Assembly (NCBI GenBank): GCA_963932465.1
Contig: OZ010786.1
Span: 592,275,038-592,339,037, forward strand
DNA: 64,000 nucleotides
DNA from: Maratus speciosus
Taxonomy: Eukaryota > Arthropoda > Arachnida > Araneae > Salticidae
Direction of reading: 5' to 3'
The notes below the pieces were generated by a model, which saw only the letters and a program-made list of their open reading frames with translations, ran no database searches and was not told the DNA's origin. Shown piece after piece: positions 1 to 11,159 of this stretch. The translations under genes and the position numbers were made by a program. Position 1 is the first letter of the stretch; every line of letters begins with the position of its first letter.

Positions 1-677
1 TCCTGGGTATAATGGTTTCTCATCCGACAATTGGAGCAGTATTTATTACTTGTTTTGTTGTTGTAATTTTTCTGTGCTTTAAATGCTCTGGCAGGATTTT
101 CTGTTCTCTCATTATTATCATATCGTCGGTTATATTCGTCAATAAGTTTAGACTTAATAAATGATGGTGTGAGTTGATTTTCTTCTCTTGATTCAAGGGC
201 AGTAATAAGAGTATCATAAGATTTGGGTAGGGAGCATAATAACAGTGCAGAAATGTGGTTATCATTTATAACTTCTCCTATGGCCGCTAATTTATCTACT
301 AATTCCATTATTTTTGCAATATGATTAACAACGTTGCCACCTTCCTCTAATTTAATCCCATAAAGTTTTCTTAAGAGATAAAGTTTGCTAGACAAATTAT
401 GTCGCTCATGGATTTCACGCAAAGCTTGCCAAGTTTGTCTGGCTGTCTGTAAATTTTTAACATGAGTAATCTGACTATCATCAATTGTTAGATTAATTAG
501 AGCACGGGCTTTCTTATCACTTTTGGACCAAGCGTCCGTAATTGGATTAGGCGGTTCTTCCGTAATTACATGAAATAAGTCTTCTTTAGTTAACATCATT
601 TCGGCCTTGAATTTCCAAATTGAGTAGTTCGTAGCTGTAAGTTTTTCAATTGCTAAATTATCTTTAGAAGCTGCCAT
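1..677 (-). CDS. Ty1/copia retrotransposon gag polyprotein, N-terminal part, runs off the window edge
   Basis: Reading the minus strand from the ATG at 677 gives 225 uninterrupted codons to the left edge. The product starts MAASKDNLAIEKL and contains the retrotransposon gag (UBN2-type) signature: a TNYSIWKFKAEM segment near residue 17, a TWQALREIHERHN segment near residues 85-97 and LLRKLYGIKLEEG just after. The frame ends in the first half of a zinc knuckle, with Cys214, Cys217 and His222 (CSNC-x4-H); the fourth ligand lies outside the window. Gag packages the element RNA into virus-like particles in the cytoplasm. Protease, integrase and reverse transcriptase would follow off the left edge. 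This ATG was chosen because it is the first in frame and sits just ahead of the conserved domain. No frameshift or stop is present, so the copy may be young. Identification is by family resemblance. Confidence 0.88.
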   Translation of the reverse strand, partial: MAASKDNLAIEKLTATNYSIWKFKAEMMLTKEDLFHVITEEPPNPITDAWSKSDKKARALINLTIDDSQITHVKNLQTARQTWQALREIHERHNLSSKLYLLRKLYGIKLEEGGNVVNHIAKIMELVDKLAAIGEVINDNHISALLLCSLPKSYDTLITALESREENQLTPSFIKSKLIDEYNRRYDNNERTENPARAFKAQKNYNNKTSNKYCSNCRMRNHYTQ

Positions 678-1835
678 TTTCTTAACTTTTGATTACTTAC
701 GTGTTACCGTAAAAAGTTCTTCCAACTTCTCTGTTTGAAAGTTTAAAAGTTTATTTATCAAATATCTGATATTTCAGATTTCAGTGGAGGCTATTTAATT
801 TATTTATTTTTATTCAGTGATCAGTAATCATAATCTTGTTAGTATTTGAATCCCTATGAAAAAGGCGTGAGTAAGTTACATAAAATTGAGACTTACCCTT
901 CTTCAGGATACTTATCCATTTCGGTGTAAATTCACAATTTATTTGAATACAATATGCATTAGTTGACGATAGTTTAATTAGTTGAAGATTGTATCCTCTA
1001 ATTGCTTTTCATGCCTCCCTCAAATAAAGAAATTGTAGACGATTTGTTATCTCAAATGAATAAGCAGTGGTAACACTTTAAGCTATTTAATTCACATTGT
1101 TTAAATTGTGAAAAAGAAGAGAGAGCATTTTTCATCCCTCTTCTCTGGAATAACTACATTTTCAGAATGAAAAAATATTTACATTATAAGATAATAAATC
1201 AGTAATAATAATTGTAATAGCAATATCATAATAATAATAATAAATCAGTTTAATGTCTATGAGTCACTCAACAAGTCATTATCTTTATCAACGTTTTCAA
1301 AGTTAAATACATTTTCCACATTTGAAAAGATTTATGGCTGAGTTGAAATGACGCATTATTTATGTAACTGAGGAAATTATCTTTATCACGGCTAATTAGC
1401 TTGATTTATATCCATCATATTTATTTTCAACTGAAACATAAATTCAATGGGACAGCAGGAGTTCATGGGCTGAGCCACCCTGAAGAAATGAACATTTTTA
1501 TCATACAAAATTGAGAGAGTCAGCAGTTGAAAAGTATATTTGCATGGAATCCTGTTTAGTATAATATTTCTTAAAAGTTAGATTTTCTGAATTGTTGGGT
1601 AAATCTTATATGAATAAAAATATACATATAATATTATTAAATTGCGGTTTGCAAGAACTTAAATATTGCGTAAAGTTAGATGAAATTTAAAACGTCTGAC
1701 AAAATTGATGTTCAGACGCTCTGAAGTTTTAATAGTGTAAGAATATTTAGACATATTCTTCAAGGTACTTACCATTATCTTCAATCTTGTCCTAAATCAC
1801 ACGGTGTTTTTTATAGCTGTTCAACACATTGTATT
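678..1835. other. Leader/LTR side of the copia element, then AT-rich sequence without genes
   Basis: The 5' leader and LTR of the copia element should lie just right of 677. I could not fix an LTR edge or a primer-binding site by eye, and only one LTR could be present in the window. The stretch holds AAT/AAC-type low-complexity sequence around 1200-1245 and no other recognisable feature. Confidence 0.4.
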
Positions 1836-2008
1836 ATTGGTTCGATCAGAAAGTCGTGTCGTGTTGGGAAAATAAATTCGTACAGGAAAATTCTATCATT
1901 TGATTATTAGACATTGATTCCGATATCTAATGTCTAATACTTACCACGCAGAATATTCCGGTTCGAATTGATTTTCCCAACACGACACGACTTTCCGATC
2001 GACCCAAT
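1836..2008. mobile_element. mariner-type MITE, copy 1
   Basis: About 173 bp with long terminal inverted repeats. The left arm reads TTGGTTCGATCAGAAAGTCG and the right arm, reversed, reads TTGGGTCGATCGGAAAGTCG. The arms pair for roughly 45 bp with few mismatches. The GTCGATCGGAAAGT motif and flanking TA fit a mariner (IS630-Tc1-mariner) derivative. It has no coding capacity. Confidence 0.75.
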
Positions 2009-2115
2009 AGTATGGGCAGAATGAATGATTTTACTATTCGAATGAATCATTCGAGCATGCGCAAAAGCATAACTGGGAAATTTTTATTCTTATTATTATT
2101 TAATTTCAAGGAGAA

Positions 2116-2141
<26 letters not shown>
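2116..2141. repeat. Poly(T) tract
   Basis: Uninterrupted run of 26 T inside TIR element copy A. Confidence 0.95.
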
Positions 2142-2147
<6 letters not shown>

Positions 2148-2154
2148 ACATTCG

Positions 2155-2321
2155 GGGGTCGACCGTAAAGTCGTGTCGTATTGCGAAACGCAATTCGTAG
2201 CGGAAAATTCTCCCAGGTAATTATTTGACATTAGATATCGGAATCAATATCTAATACTTAAATGATAGAATTTTCCGGTGCGAATTGATTTTCCCGACAT
2301 GACTTTCCGATCGACGCAATA
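2155..2321. mobile_element. mariner-type MITE, copy 2, nested in the AATGAATG element
   Basis: Same family as 1836-2008. The left arm has GTCGACCGTAAAGTCGTGTC, and the right arm, reversed, has GTCGATCGGAAAGTC. The arms are more diverged than in copy 1. It interrupts TIR element copy A and is therefore younger than it. Confidence 0.72.
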
Positions 2322-2610
2322 GTTTAAAAATCGCATAAAATATAAAAATTCTTCTTCGCTTCAAAATTTCTGAAGGTAATTACAAACGCTAAAAAATATG
2401 CTTTTGGTTCTTTTCTATTTACAAAGTTTTTGGTGATAATGTATTAAATATAAATACAAAGGTTGGATTTTTTTTTTTTTTTCCGTATGTCTGAATGATT
2501 CATTCGAATAGTAAGATCATTCATTCTGCCCTTCGCTATATGGAAGAAACGTAAAAATGCGTTTATATAGACATTGGTAGTACAAATTAATGCTAATACA
2601 GGATATTTTG

Positions 2611-2641
<31 letters not shown>

Positions 2642-2723
2642 GTATTCCCAGAGTGTATGGTTTTAATTGGTTGAAGGTAGGTTTTATTTTGCAGTGACCT
2701 CTGGTGCAAGTAAACATCGCTCT

Positions 2724-2763
<40 letters not shown>
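2611..2763. repeat. Poly(A) run (2611-2638) and poly(T) run (2725-2763)
   Basis: A run of 28 A and a run of 39 T facing each other about 87 bp apart. Possible origins are two retroposed tails in opposite orientation or simple expansion; neither has a recognisable body. Frames across them give poly-Lys or poly-Phe and are not genes. Confidence 0.9.
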
Positions 2764-2765
<2 letters not shown>

Positions 2766-3435
2766 TAAACCGCCTGCGCACGAGACGATAATAACGAAAT
2801 AATCCTACAATCCTACCTTTTAGCTCAGGGTTACCAATTTGCTCTCCATTTTTTATAGCGCAACATAGAATTCCCATCCTGAATTCCGGAAGGAGATTTT
2901 TTTATTCTATGTAATCAAGAAATGTGCTTCATTAAATATGGTATAAATTATAATAATGCCAAATTAATTATATTCATAAAATGATTGATTGAAACAAGAA
3001 TTTATGAACGATTTATTTAGAAGGAACTAAATTCTTACCTGCATGTGTATTATAAAAGAGGAATAGTAGTGAAAATTTTCGGGTGCGAATTGGCAGTTGA
3101 TAATCGGAATTATGTAGTGTATATAGTATTGCCAAGTGTGCCGCGTAAAGCATGACTAAGAATTCTTTCGACACCACTAATTTCTTACATTTTATTTCGC
3201 CTTCTTTAAATGCAGCTAATTCTGCCATTAGATAAACCTAAACAAATTACATTAGAGTACATTAAAGGTGTTCAATGCATTAGGAGTCCCATTTGTGCGG
3301 GACACCTGGCAACACTAGGTATATACGAGGCGTCTTTAATTTTAAGTAAGTACCGTCTTGACTATTATTTGAACAATTTTATTTTTACAAAGCCTAGACC
3401 TTAATATAATTTTCAACAAAATTTCCTCTTATATT

Positions 3436-3598
3436 AAGGTATTTATGGTATCATACGACAATCTTTTGTATTCCATCCTCATAAAAATTTGCCCACTGCT
3501 GTGCTAATCTCTGATTCATTGCCATTTCGACGTCATCATCGTTGTTATAGAACTGACCGCCAAGGCATTTCTTTTCGTGCAGAAAAAACTGGTAGTCA
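3436..3598 (-). pseudogene. mariner-like transposase, C-terminal fragment
   Basis: The minus strand from 3598 reads DYQFFLHEKKCLGGQ, then FYNNDDDVEMAMNQRL and ANFYEDGIQKIVV, then a stop (3453-3451), after which YHKYL continues. This is the C-terminal end of a mariner/SETMAR-type DDE transposase, whose usual pattern is a DYHLF-like block, LGG, DEDV, FYEDGIQKLV and RYDKCL. The stop and the absent upstream catalytic region make it a dead fragment. An oppositely oriented fragment of the same domain lies at 3717-3828. Confidence 0.75.
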
Positions 3599-3716
3599 AT
3601 TGGCGCACGTCAGGGTTAAACCCAGGATCTAATAAGGTCGTATGGTTGGAAAAAACTTCATTACCCTTCGTATAACCCTCATCTACTGCCAAGTGACTTC
3701 CACTTGTTAACGCTGC

Positions 3717-3828
3717 AACAACGATGATGATATGAAAACGGCGGTGATGCAGTGGTTAACACATCAGGCGGCATTTTTTCATGAGGATGTTTGAAAAAGC
3801 TAGTCATAGGATACGATAAGTGCCTTAA
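3717..3828 (+). pseudogene. mariner-like transposase C-terminal fragment, opposite strand
   Basis: The plus strand reads NNDDDMKTAVMQWLTHQAAF, then FHEDV, then a stop at 3792-3794 and further stops. It is the same C-terminal block (DEDVKTAV-QWL--QAADFF-EGI) as the minus-strand fragment at 3436-3598, but with different residues, so it is not a simple inverted duplicate. It ends where the TTAA MITE at 3825 begins. Confidence 0.65.
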
Positions 3829-4032
3829 CACTAGAACGGCGGCGAGGGGTCATTTTGACCCTTGCGGAATGAATACATGTCGATTCGAACCAGAATTTTT
3901 TTTGTAATATAAGATTAATATATGCTGCACAAAAATAACTTAAATAAATAAGTCAAATAGCTTTAAATAAAAATTCTGATGTGAAATATTTTTATAAAAC
4001 TTGACTAAAATTTCCCGCCGTTCTAGTGTTAA
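3825..4032. mobile_element. piggyBac-type TTAA MITE, family A, copy 1
   Basis: 208 bp including TTAA at both ends (3825-3828 and 4029-4032). The TIR is TTAACACTAGAACGGCGG, matched by the reversed right end. Subterminal AGGGGTCATTTTGACCC forms a small palindrome. Near-identical to the copy at 48949-49157; a diverged copy lies at 17645-17852. TTAA target duplication is the hallmark of piggyBac and a few related groups. Confidence 0.85.
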
Positions 4033-4222
4033 AGAGATAATTGCCCGTACAACGTCCATTCAAGTTGTGTTTGCTTATTTCATTTCTAAAAGCTTTTCGA
4101 CACAACTCTAATTTTAAACAGCAATATTCGCTTTATTCAATGGCATACATGTTTCAGTTATATTAGGCAAATATTTTAATACCATAAAAGTGATGTATGT
4201 TCCCTATTTTTTCATTATTGTG

Positions 4223-5765
4223 TGAAAAACAAACGAATCTTTTAAGGGATTTATTGAATAGAAAAATTTTCTTTAGTGGAGTAATTGCAATATATTTTTG
4301 AAAAACGTTTATTAACCCCTTAATTCCCGCTCCCGTCAATATCACGGGCTGAGGTGTCGTTCGTTATTTCACGCTCCCGTAATATTTCCGGGCTGCAGAT
4401 TTATTGCTGGAAAAAAAGTCGGAAACCAGAAAAATTTAACTGGCATTTCGTTGTGAAGTCTTTGAATATTGCCGTTTGAATTTGGCTTTTGCGCTGACTG
4501 TAATGTTGGTCTTTGTACTGCATGTTTCGAAATATCTAACACTCAAAAAATTATTAATAATCAGAATTTAATGTATATATATTATTTCAAATATTATTTG
4601 TAAAAATGTGCGTGATGATGATAAATAAAGATCTAAGATGTGAAAAATAAACGTTTTATTCGCATTCATTGGTACGGTGTAAAACAAACATTAAGACACA
4701 GAATTCTCGCATGATGGCTTTTCTACAAATATGAATTTGTTCTATAACATCTTTTTTTTTCGCTTAAAAAAAAATAATTGCATATTTTATTTAGAAACCT
4801 TATAATCATTCAATTTCTGTAATGAAATAAATAGATACTTTTTTGATGGTTTTTCCAAATATTAAGCGACCGTGAAGGGGTTAAAATATTTCCTTTGTAA
4901 GCTAAAGCATCAAAATAAGTTATTGATTAAAGAATAATAATAATTAAAAGAAAACCTGTTTAAAATCTATAGTTATTCACTGACCCAAAGGTAATGCTAT
5001 TATTACTTTAGTTATCAATTTTGATGATTCAGTTTTCTGTAGTCCGTATTTCTTTTTCATTAAGTATTCCATATGCCCTTCGGGAAATATAGCATGGTGA
5101 ATGACGATATAATTTTGACAAAGAAATATATGGCTTGTATAACAAACATTTGCAAAAATAATATGTTAAATTAAGCATGTTATACAGTTACATTTAAAAT
5201 TTTAAAATTTTCAGCAATGTCTGGGATTTTATCTAAAACATGATATTTCATATAAATTTAATCTCATAATGCAATTCTTAATGTAATAGAAGAAAAATTT
5301 GACAAATGAACCTCTTAAGGGATTGATTGAATAAAAATATTCTCTTTAGTGGAATAATCGGAGTACATCTTTTAAAAACGCTTATTAAAACATTTCCTTT
5401 GTAAGCTAAATCATCAAAATTTGTTATTGATTTAAAAAAATAATAATTAAAAGAAAACCTCTTTAAAATCTATATTTAATCGCATACCTAAAGGTAATGC
5501 TATTATTAATTCGTTATCAATTTTGATGATTCAGTTTTCTTTATTATTAAGTATTCCATGTTCCCTTCGGGAAATATAGCATGGTGACTAACGACATATT
5601 TTATGATTAATATAACAAACAGTTGAGAAAATAATATCGAAAATTAAGTATATTCTACATTTTACATTTAAAAATTTAAAATTTTCTGCAAGTTCTGGGA
5701 TTTTAGCTAAAACATGATATTTCACATATCATTAATCTCATAATATTTAACGTAATTAAAAAAAA
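4223..5765. repeat. Tandem duplication of a ~0.5-kb segment, left copy interrupted by a MITE
   Basis: The left copy (4223-4311 continuing at 4885-5290) and right copy (5296-5765) share long blocks, including TTCCTTTGTAAGCTAAA, AATTTTGATGATTCAGTTTT and CCCTTCGGGAAATATAGCAT. The left copy carries the 4312-4884 element and the right copy does not. Confidence 0.75.
4312..4884. mobile_element. piggyBac-type TTAA MITE, family C-long, internally shortened copy
   Basis: 573 bp including TTAA at 4312-4315 and 4881-4884. The left end is TTAACCCCTTAATTCCCGCT and the right end is GACCGTGAAGGGGTTAA. Internal sequence matches 10140-11151 at both ends, but about 400 bp of that copy is missing here. Insertion is proved by the uninterrupted partner of the tandem duplication near 5365. 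Confidence 0.85.
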
Positions 5766-5956
5766 AAAATCCTGATACATTTTTGTTGTTTATTTCTTGC
5801 CATTGTAATCGTAAAATAATGGAAAATATTTTTCTCAAATATATAAAACTTAAAAATATGTTAGTTTTCTATTTATTTTATATGTTTGATACATTTGAAT
5901 TTTTTAGACTCTTGTATATTTTCAATTATTTTATAAAGTAAAAGTAATCTACTTAT

Positions 5957-6129
5957 CAGGGCTCCCAAATGGTCGCCAACAGATTACCAATAAATTTTAA
6001 CAGAAAATTTTATGGTAGGTTTGCGCTAGAATCAACTTTCAAAGGTGTGTTTTGGGGCGGTTTGTGAGAGAAATCTAAAAAAAAAAAAAAAATATTGGTA
6101 TTCAGTTGGCGGACTATTTGGGAGCCCTG
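5957..6129. mobile_element. Non-autonomous CAGGG-ended TIR element with a 6-bp target duplication
   Basis: 173 bp. The left end CAGGGCTCCCAAATGGTCGCC pairs with the right end, which reads CAGGGCTCCCAAATAGTCCGCC when reversed. The hexamer ACTTAT flanks both sides (5951-5956 and 6130-6135). Ends are hAT-like, but the duplication reads as 6 bp rather than 8. An internal poly(A) run lies near 6077-6091. Confidence 0.8.
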
Positions 6130-6135
6130 ACTTAT

Positions 6136-7229
6136 AATAAAATCTGAATGCAGGAAACTGTAGGTAACAATGCCGGTGCGAACCACTCTGGTCTGCGAAT
6201 TGACCATAGCTAAACGCCATGTTAGGCTTAATGAAAAACGTATCCTAACATATGACAGCTAAATGATATTTTTTTCTACTTGAAATCATGTCTGCTCCGC
6301 ATATTTTCACATAACACATGTGTATCATATCAATTTATAATGTATTATGTTCTAAATTAAAATTAAGCTATTATAAACACTAGGGGATCGTACTCGGGCT
6401 TCCCGGGTTAAAGAATATAGGTGAAAATATTTTTTTTTTTTTTAATTGAAAACTAATATTTTTTTTATATGCAATAATTTTTTTAGATTGCCCACTTACA
6501 TTAAAAAAGCATTTTTCGTATGGGAAATACGAATTATACAATCAAATACATTTTTGAAATTTATCAAAAGCGATATTTTCTTATTAGTCGCATGCTAAAA
6601 GTTATTTGACCAAGATTTTGCTACTTACGACATCCTTTTATATTCTGATAATTTCAGAGCTTATACATGCCTGTTAAATTTGTGTTTTATTTATATTATT
6701 TTATTTATTTATTCATAGGGAAGTTTTTTTAATGGATATTAGCCGTAAGAAAATGATGAACTCCTTATTTTGTTTTAAGGGCAAACGGATTAATCTTTCG
6801 TAATCGAGCTCCGCGCCATATAGATAAATTAAAAAATATTTCACGCTTTAAAATAGTTTTTAAAATCATAGACAATCAGTAAACTGAGATGAACTTTCCA
6901 AACAAATTCCTTTTGAAAAAAAAAATCCTATTTGGTGATCTAAAAATTTAAATTGTACGATTTCAAAAATGTTAGATTTGTGGTTTTTTTTTTCAATGTA
7001 ATTCTTTTATTTGTTTATAAAAAAGTGTTAATTTCGTTAATTTGTCTTTCACAAATACGTTAGATTGGTGTTTTTTTTAATATTATTCTTTTATTTGTTT
7101 ATAAAGGAAGTATTAATTTCGTTATGCAAAAATAGTCAGAAACAAATGCTAAAAATGTTTGTTGCTTTATGTGCAAAATGTTTATTATTATTATTATGTA
7201 TTGAAACCGGCACGTGATAAGATCAACTT
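6136..7229. other. AT-rich sequence without recognised features
   Basis: Several T-rich tracts and a weak partial match near 6880-6920 to the repeat at 7230-7490 (GAGATGAACTTTCCAAACAAAT). No open frame of interest. Confidence 0.5.
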
Positions 7230-7490
7230 TAAAAAAATCATGCTTAAAAATTATTTTAGAAAATATAATACATCAGTCAATTAAGATACAATTTTTAAAC
7301 AAATTGCATTTGAAAGTAAATTTTTTCCGTATGCGACGAAAATTGAAAATGTACGATGGTCAGAAGATTAAAAAATTGCAGTAGCGTAAATTTCAAGAAC
7401 GAAATTTTATCGTGAAGTGTTGCCATTCGCAAAATGACGTCAGCGATACGCACAGATACGCTTGTTCTTTATAATATAGATTCTTAATCA
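7230..7490 (-). repeat. Dispersed repeat O, copy 1 (possible Helitron 5' end)
   Basis: Shares with 9040-9282 a run of blocks in the same order: AACAAATTGCATTTRAAA, GTGTTGCCATTYGCAAAATGA and TTTATAATATAGAT at the right edge. Read on the minus strand the edge is ATCTATATTATAAAG, similar to 5' ends of several animal Helitrons. That class assignment is inference. Confidence 0.55.
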
Positions 7491-8195
7491 GTAAAATATA
7501 ATAAAGATAAGTTATTAGGATGTGGTTATAAATTGAGGGTCTTATGCTTGGTATTCTGGAATGAAAAACAGCAATTTTCACCTTCTCAAAATTTGCATAT
7601 GCACTTCCCATATCCATATTCATCATTATTAAAAAATTTGCATTTTGTTTGATCATTTAAAAATCATTTTAACTCAAACTTGAAGTCACGATTGCCAGCA
7701 ACATCTTTTATGTGAACAGACGCACTCTTTACGTGAGATTCTAATCTCAATTCAGGAGTGTAAAAATTCCAGTAATTTATTGTTTTTTAGACGCATTTGT
7801 GTGAAAATGTTTAGTTTTAGCTAAGAAAATGATCGTTTTCTTTTAAATATGACTTCATTTTCACTTAAATAAGCATTTCACCTAGTGTCTGAAACTTAGT
7901 ATCAGTACACATGCAGAAGGAAAAATAATGTAGAAAATTTCTGTGGAAAAATGCGTGTTTTCAAAAGCAGTATGTCATTTTCCGTTATTATGCCTCTAAT
8001 ATGATATTCTGCTCCCAATGGGATTTTGCGCCACTTAACCCTATACAAATATTTTTATCAACAATTTTGCATTTTTATCAGAAAATAGCATGAATAAAGA
8101 TAAAAATATATCATTGTTTCTCTCTTGTCGACAATAATGAAAGCTATCTAATTCTCACCATTTTGAAGAAATTTCATAAAATGCTTTTAAAATTA

Positions 8196-8196
8196 A

Positions 8197-8224
<28 letters not shown>
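8196..8224. repeat. (AAT)n microsatellite
   Basis: About nine AAT units in a row. Confidence 0.95.
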
Positions 8225-8227
<3 letters not shown>

Positions 8228-9039
8228 CAGATAGTGCGATCACATCTACAAATGAAGAGCTTTCAGTTAAAAAAAATATATTAGTAAAATTGGTTCAGCA
8301 GAAAAATCAGGGCAGATGACTAAAAAACACACTAATGTTTTAAATATATAGGTTACATAAAATTAGGAAAAATTAAAATAAGCAAATTATGTTATTTTGA
8401 TAAATTATAGTAGAATGTCTTAAAGAATAGCATTTTATTATTCGAGAGAATTTTGGACAAAACATGATATTTTAAACCACGAATTATTTGTTTGCTTATC
8501 TAACTCGGCGAAGCAAATCCATCCAGGCGAGGATCATCAATTTCTATAATATAAATCGCTATTATTTGCATGTCACCTCTCTTTTATAAAGATACTCTAA
8601 TTTTTTGTAAAACATTGCGTTTTATCAGTGTGTGGTTTCGATTACATTATTCTCAAAAGTGAAGCATTTTCACCTGTGAAGAAATTCAAATCAGCTGGGA
8701 TGTGAAAATGACGCACTTCTACAAAACATAATTCAGTTTTAAGAATTAAAATACACGCTTTTTTATAAAATGACGACATTTGCATCCGCTAAAATAATCC
8801 ACTTTTACAATATAGTCTTAAACTTCGTCTATTGGAAAGTATGCATATGACGTCATTTCCACGGAATAACAGACAATATTCTTGACATAGCCCATATTTT
8901 AATTTCATTTTTTTTCAGGTTTTATGAGAAAATGGCAACAAAAAGATACAGTATCTCATATTTTCGACTATTTTCCGTTTAATTTCAATAGAAATGGTGT
9001 ACTTTTGTTGCCACGATAAGAAAAATGGTATTAAAAACT

Positions 9040-9282
9040 ACAAAAAAATTAATATCTCAAAAATAAATTGAGATACAACTTTCAAACAAATTGCATTTAA
9101 AAGAGCATTTTTTGCATTATACGACGGTGTAAAAATTTAAAATGTGCGATGTTTAGAAGTTTAAAAATTTGCAGTAGAGAAAATTGCAAAACCAAAATTT
9201 TATTTCAAATTTCAAAGTGTTGCCATTTGCAAAATGACGTATGCGTTATGCACAGATATGTTTGTCCTTTATAATATAGATA
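9040..9282 (-). repeat. Dispersed repeat O, copy 2
   Basis: Partner of 7230-7490, ending at the same TTTATAATATAGAT edge. The 1.5 kb between the two copies (7491-9039) holds no recognised gene. Confidence 0.55.
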
Positions 9283-10139
9283 GAAACCAGATCTAAACAA
9301 ACGATACTGTTGCCATTCAGATTCAAATTCCAGCAAATCTTCAAACAAATTAATTACTTTTTGAACGCTCCATTAAAAAAATACATGTTAATGCTGATGC
9401 TGGTTTAAAATATTTGTAAAAGTATATTAAAACTTTTAAATATTTTAACTTTGTTTAAAACCTTAAAAAACTGTCCAATTAAGTTCTAAATTTAAGGGAC
9501 AGATCATCATCACCATCAACAACAAGTTCTAATTAAAAATAATGGATAACCATCGCCATCTGGTGAAGAAAAGATATAACTTTTGCTCCAAGAAGGTCCG
9601 TGCAGGCACACAGCATTGCATGTATTTTTAATTTATTCAAAATGCTTATTCTTTTACACAATTTCAGATTTCCTGTGACATTTGTTTTCTGTCTCATATG
9701 ACAAAGTAAAAACTATCCGAATTTGAATATCTAAAATTTTCAAATGCATTTACAATAAAGAATTATTTGAATGACACCTTAGCATTATTTAAAGGGAAAT
9801 TAAAGGGGCCATTTTTTCTGTGCCAAAGGCTGCGATCAGCGCCTTTGTAGGCCGTTTTAATTCCCAATAAATTAGGAGCTTATGTTTCTTGCTAATTCTT
9901 TTGGCGTCAACTTTCTGTTGCAATCGTACTTTTTTTTTACAATGTATTTTTGAAGACATTGCAAATAAAATGAATATTTTCTATCGGTACAACATATTTC
10001 AATTATCTTGCAGATAAAATTATGAATATTAACTTAGTTTGTAGCAGAAAAAAAGGTCACGCTAAACAACAAATTTCTAATGTAGAGGGAACCTAAACAG
10101 GCATTTTCGTCCTAGAATGTGTAGCTGGAAATGGAGCTT
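9283..10139. other. AT-rich sequence, nothing recognised
   Basis: Contains a short CATCATCACC-type tract near 9505 and a GC-richer patch around 9805-9850. Neither has a supportable function. Confidence 0.5.
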
Positions 10140-11151
10140 TTAAGCGCTGGTGACTTCAATATTACGGGCGGAGATGTCGTTCGTTATTCTCATGACCGTC
10201 ATATTTCCGGGCTGGGAAAAACTTCTGAAACCAGAAAAATTTGATTGGCGTTTCCGTCAGAAGTCTTTGAATAACGCCTCTCGGATATGGATATTTGCGC
10301 TGATTGTGATGTTGGATTCCATCAAAGCGGTCGATATAAGTAAGCGTCCTATCTTAAATGAGAGAGGTCACATCAATCAAGGTCGCCCGCCACGTAGCAG
10401 ACCGGGGCTACAGGAAGGTGCCTAAGTGTTTTCATTTTTCACACCACTAAAATTGTAATGTTTTTTCACGTTGAGTAATAACTGAAATGATTCTGACAAG
10501 GCGAAGAAAACTTCTTGGTGTCACGTACATCTGGACACCCCTCTCGTTACGCCATCATTTAGCAATAAATGTGGTAAACAAATTTCAGTTCCATGTGTGA
10601 CTAAAGATTTAGAAAATGTGCGCAGATGGTAGATATCCTGTCATATATGACGTTACACTAAAAGCCCGCGTGTGTGGATTATCACCCCGTCCACATTTTA
10701 CGCCCGATTCCAGTATTCAGTTTGTACGCTTACTTATATCGCTTTGGATTCCATGTATTTGTATAGTAGTTTTGTATTGCATGTTTCGAAATATATCACA
10801 CTCAAAAAAATTATTAATAATCAAAATTTAATGTATATATATTATTTCAAATATTATTTGTAAAAAATTGTGTGATGATGATAAATAATGATCTAAGATG
10901 TGAAAAATAAAGGTCTTATTCGCATTAATTTGTATGGTGTAAAAGAAACATTAAAACAGAAAATTCTCGTATGATGTCTTTTCTACAAATGTGAATTTTT
11001 TCTGTAACATCTTTTTCTTCGCTTTAAAAAAAAAAAAAAACTAAATGCATATTTTATTTAGAAACCTTATAATTATTCAATTTATGTAATAAAAAAATTA
11101 GGTACTTTTTTGATGGTTTTTCCAGATATTAAGCTATCCCTAAGGGGTTAA
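10140..11151. mobile_element. piggyBac-type TTAA element, family C-long, longer copy
   Basis: 1,012 bp between TTAA at 10140-10143 and 11148-11151. The right end TCCCTAAGGGGTTAA and much of the interior (GAGATGTCGTTCGTTATT, GAAACCAGAAAAATTT, TGCATGTTTCGAAATAT) match 4312-4884. The left TIR has lost the CCCCTTAA part. An open stretch at 10150-10425 is simply part of the repeat, with no similarity that I recognise to a transposase. Confidence 0.75.
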
Positions 11152-11159
11152 GATGAACA

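Larger units (their letters stand above)
2014..2530. mobile_element. TIR element 'AATGAATG', copy A
   Basis: The left end, GGGCAGAATGAATGATTTTA, is the inverted partner of the right end near 2490-2530. The arms continue through ACTATTCGAATGAATCATTC. A second copy lies at 12194-13531, and the interiors align around the AAATTTCTGAAGRTAATT segment. The family is not recognised; a hAT-like origin is possible because copy B starts TAGTGTTGGG. A mariner MITE (2155-2321) and a poly(T) run lie inside. Confidence 0.6.

Noticed and set aside
2517..2877. Open frames with long Lys or Phe runs
   Set aside because: They are translations of the poly(A) and poly(T) tracts and have no other coding character.
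10150..10425. 91-codon open stretch
   Set aside because: It lies entirely within a TTAA repeat whose other copy (4312-4884) lacks the frame, and it shows no transposase motif.
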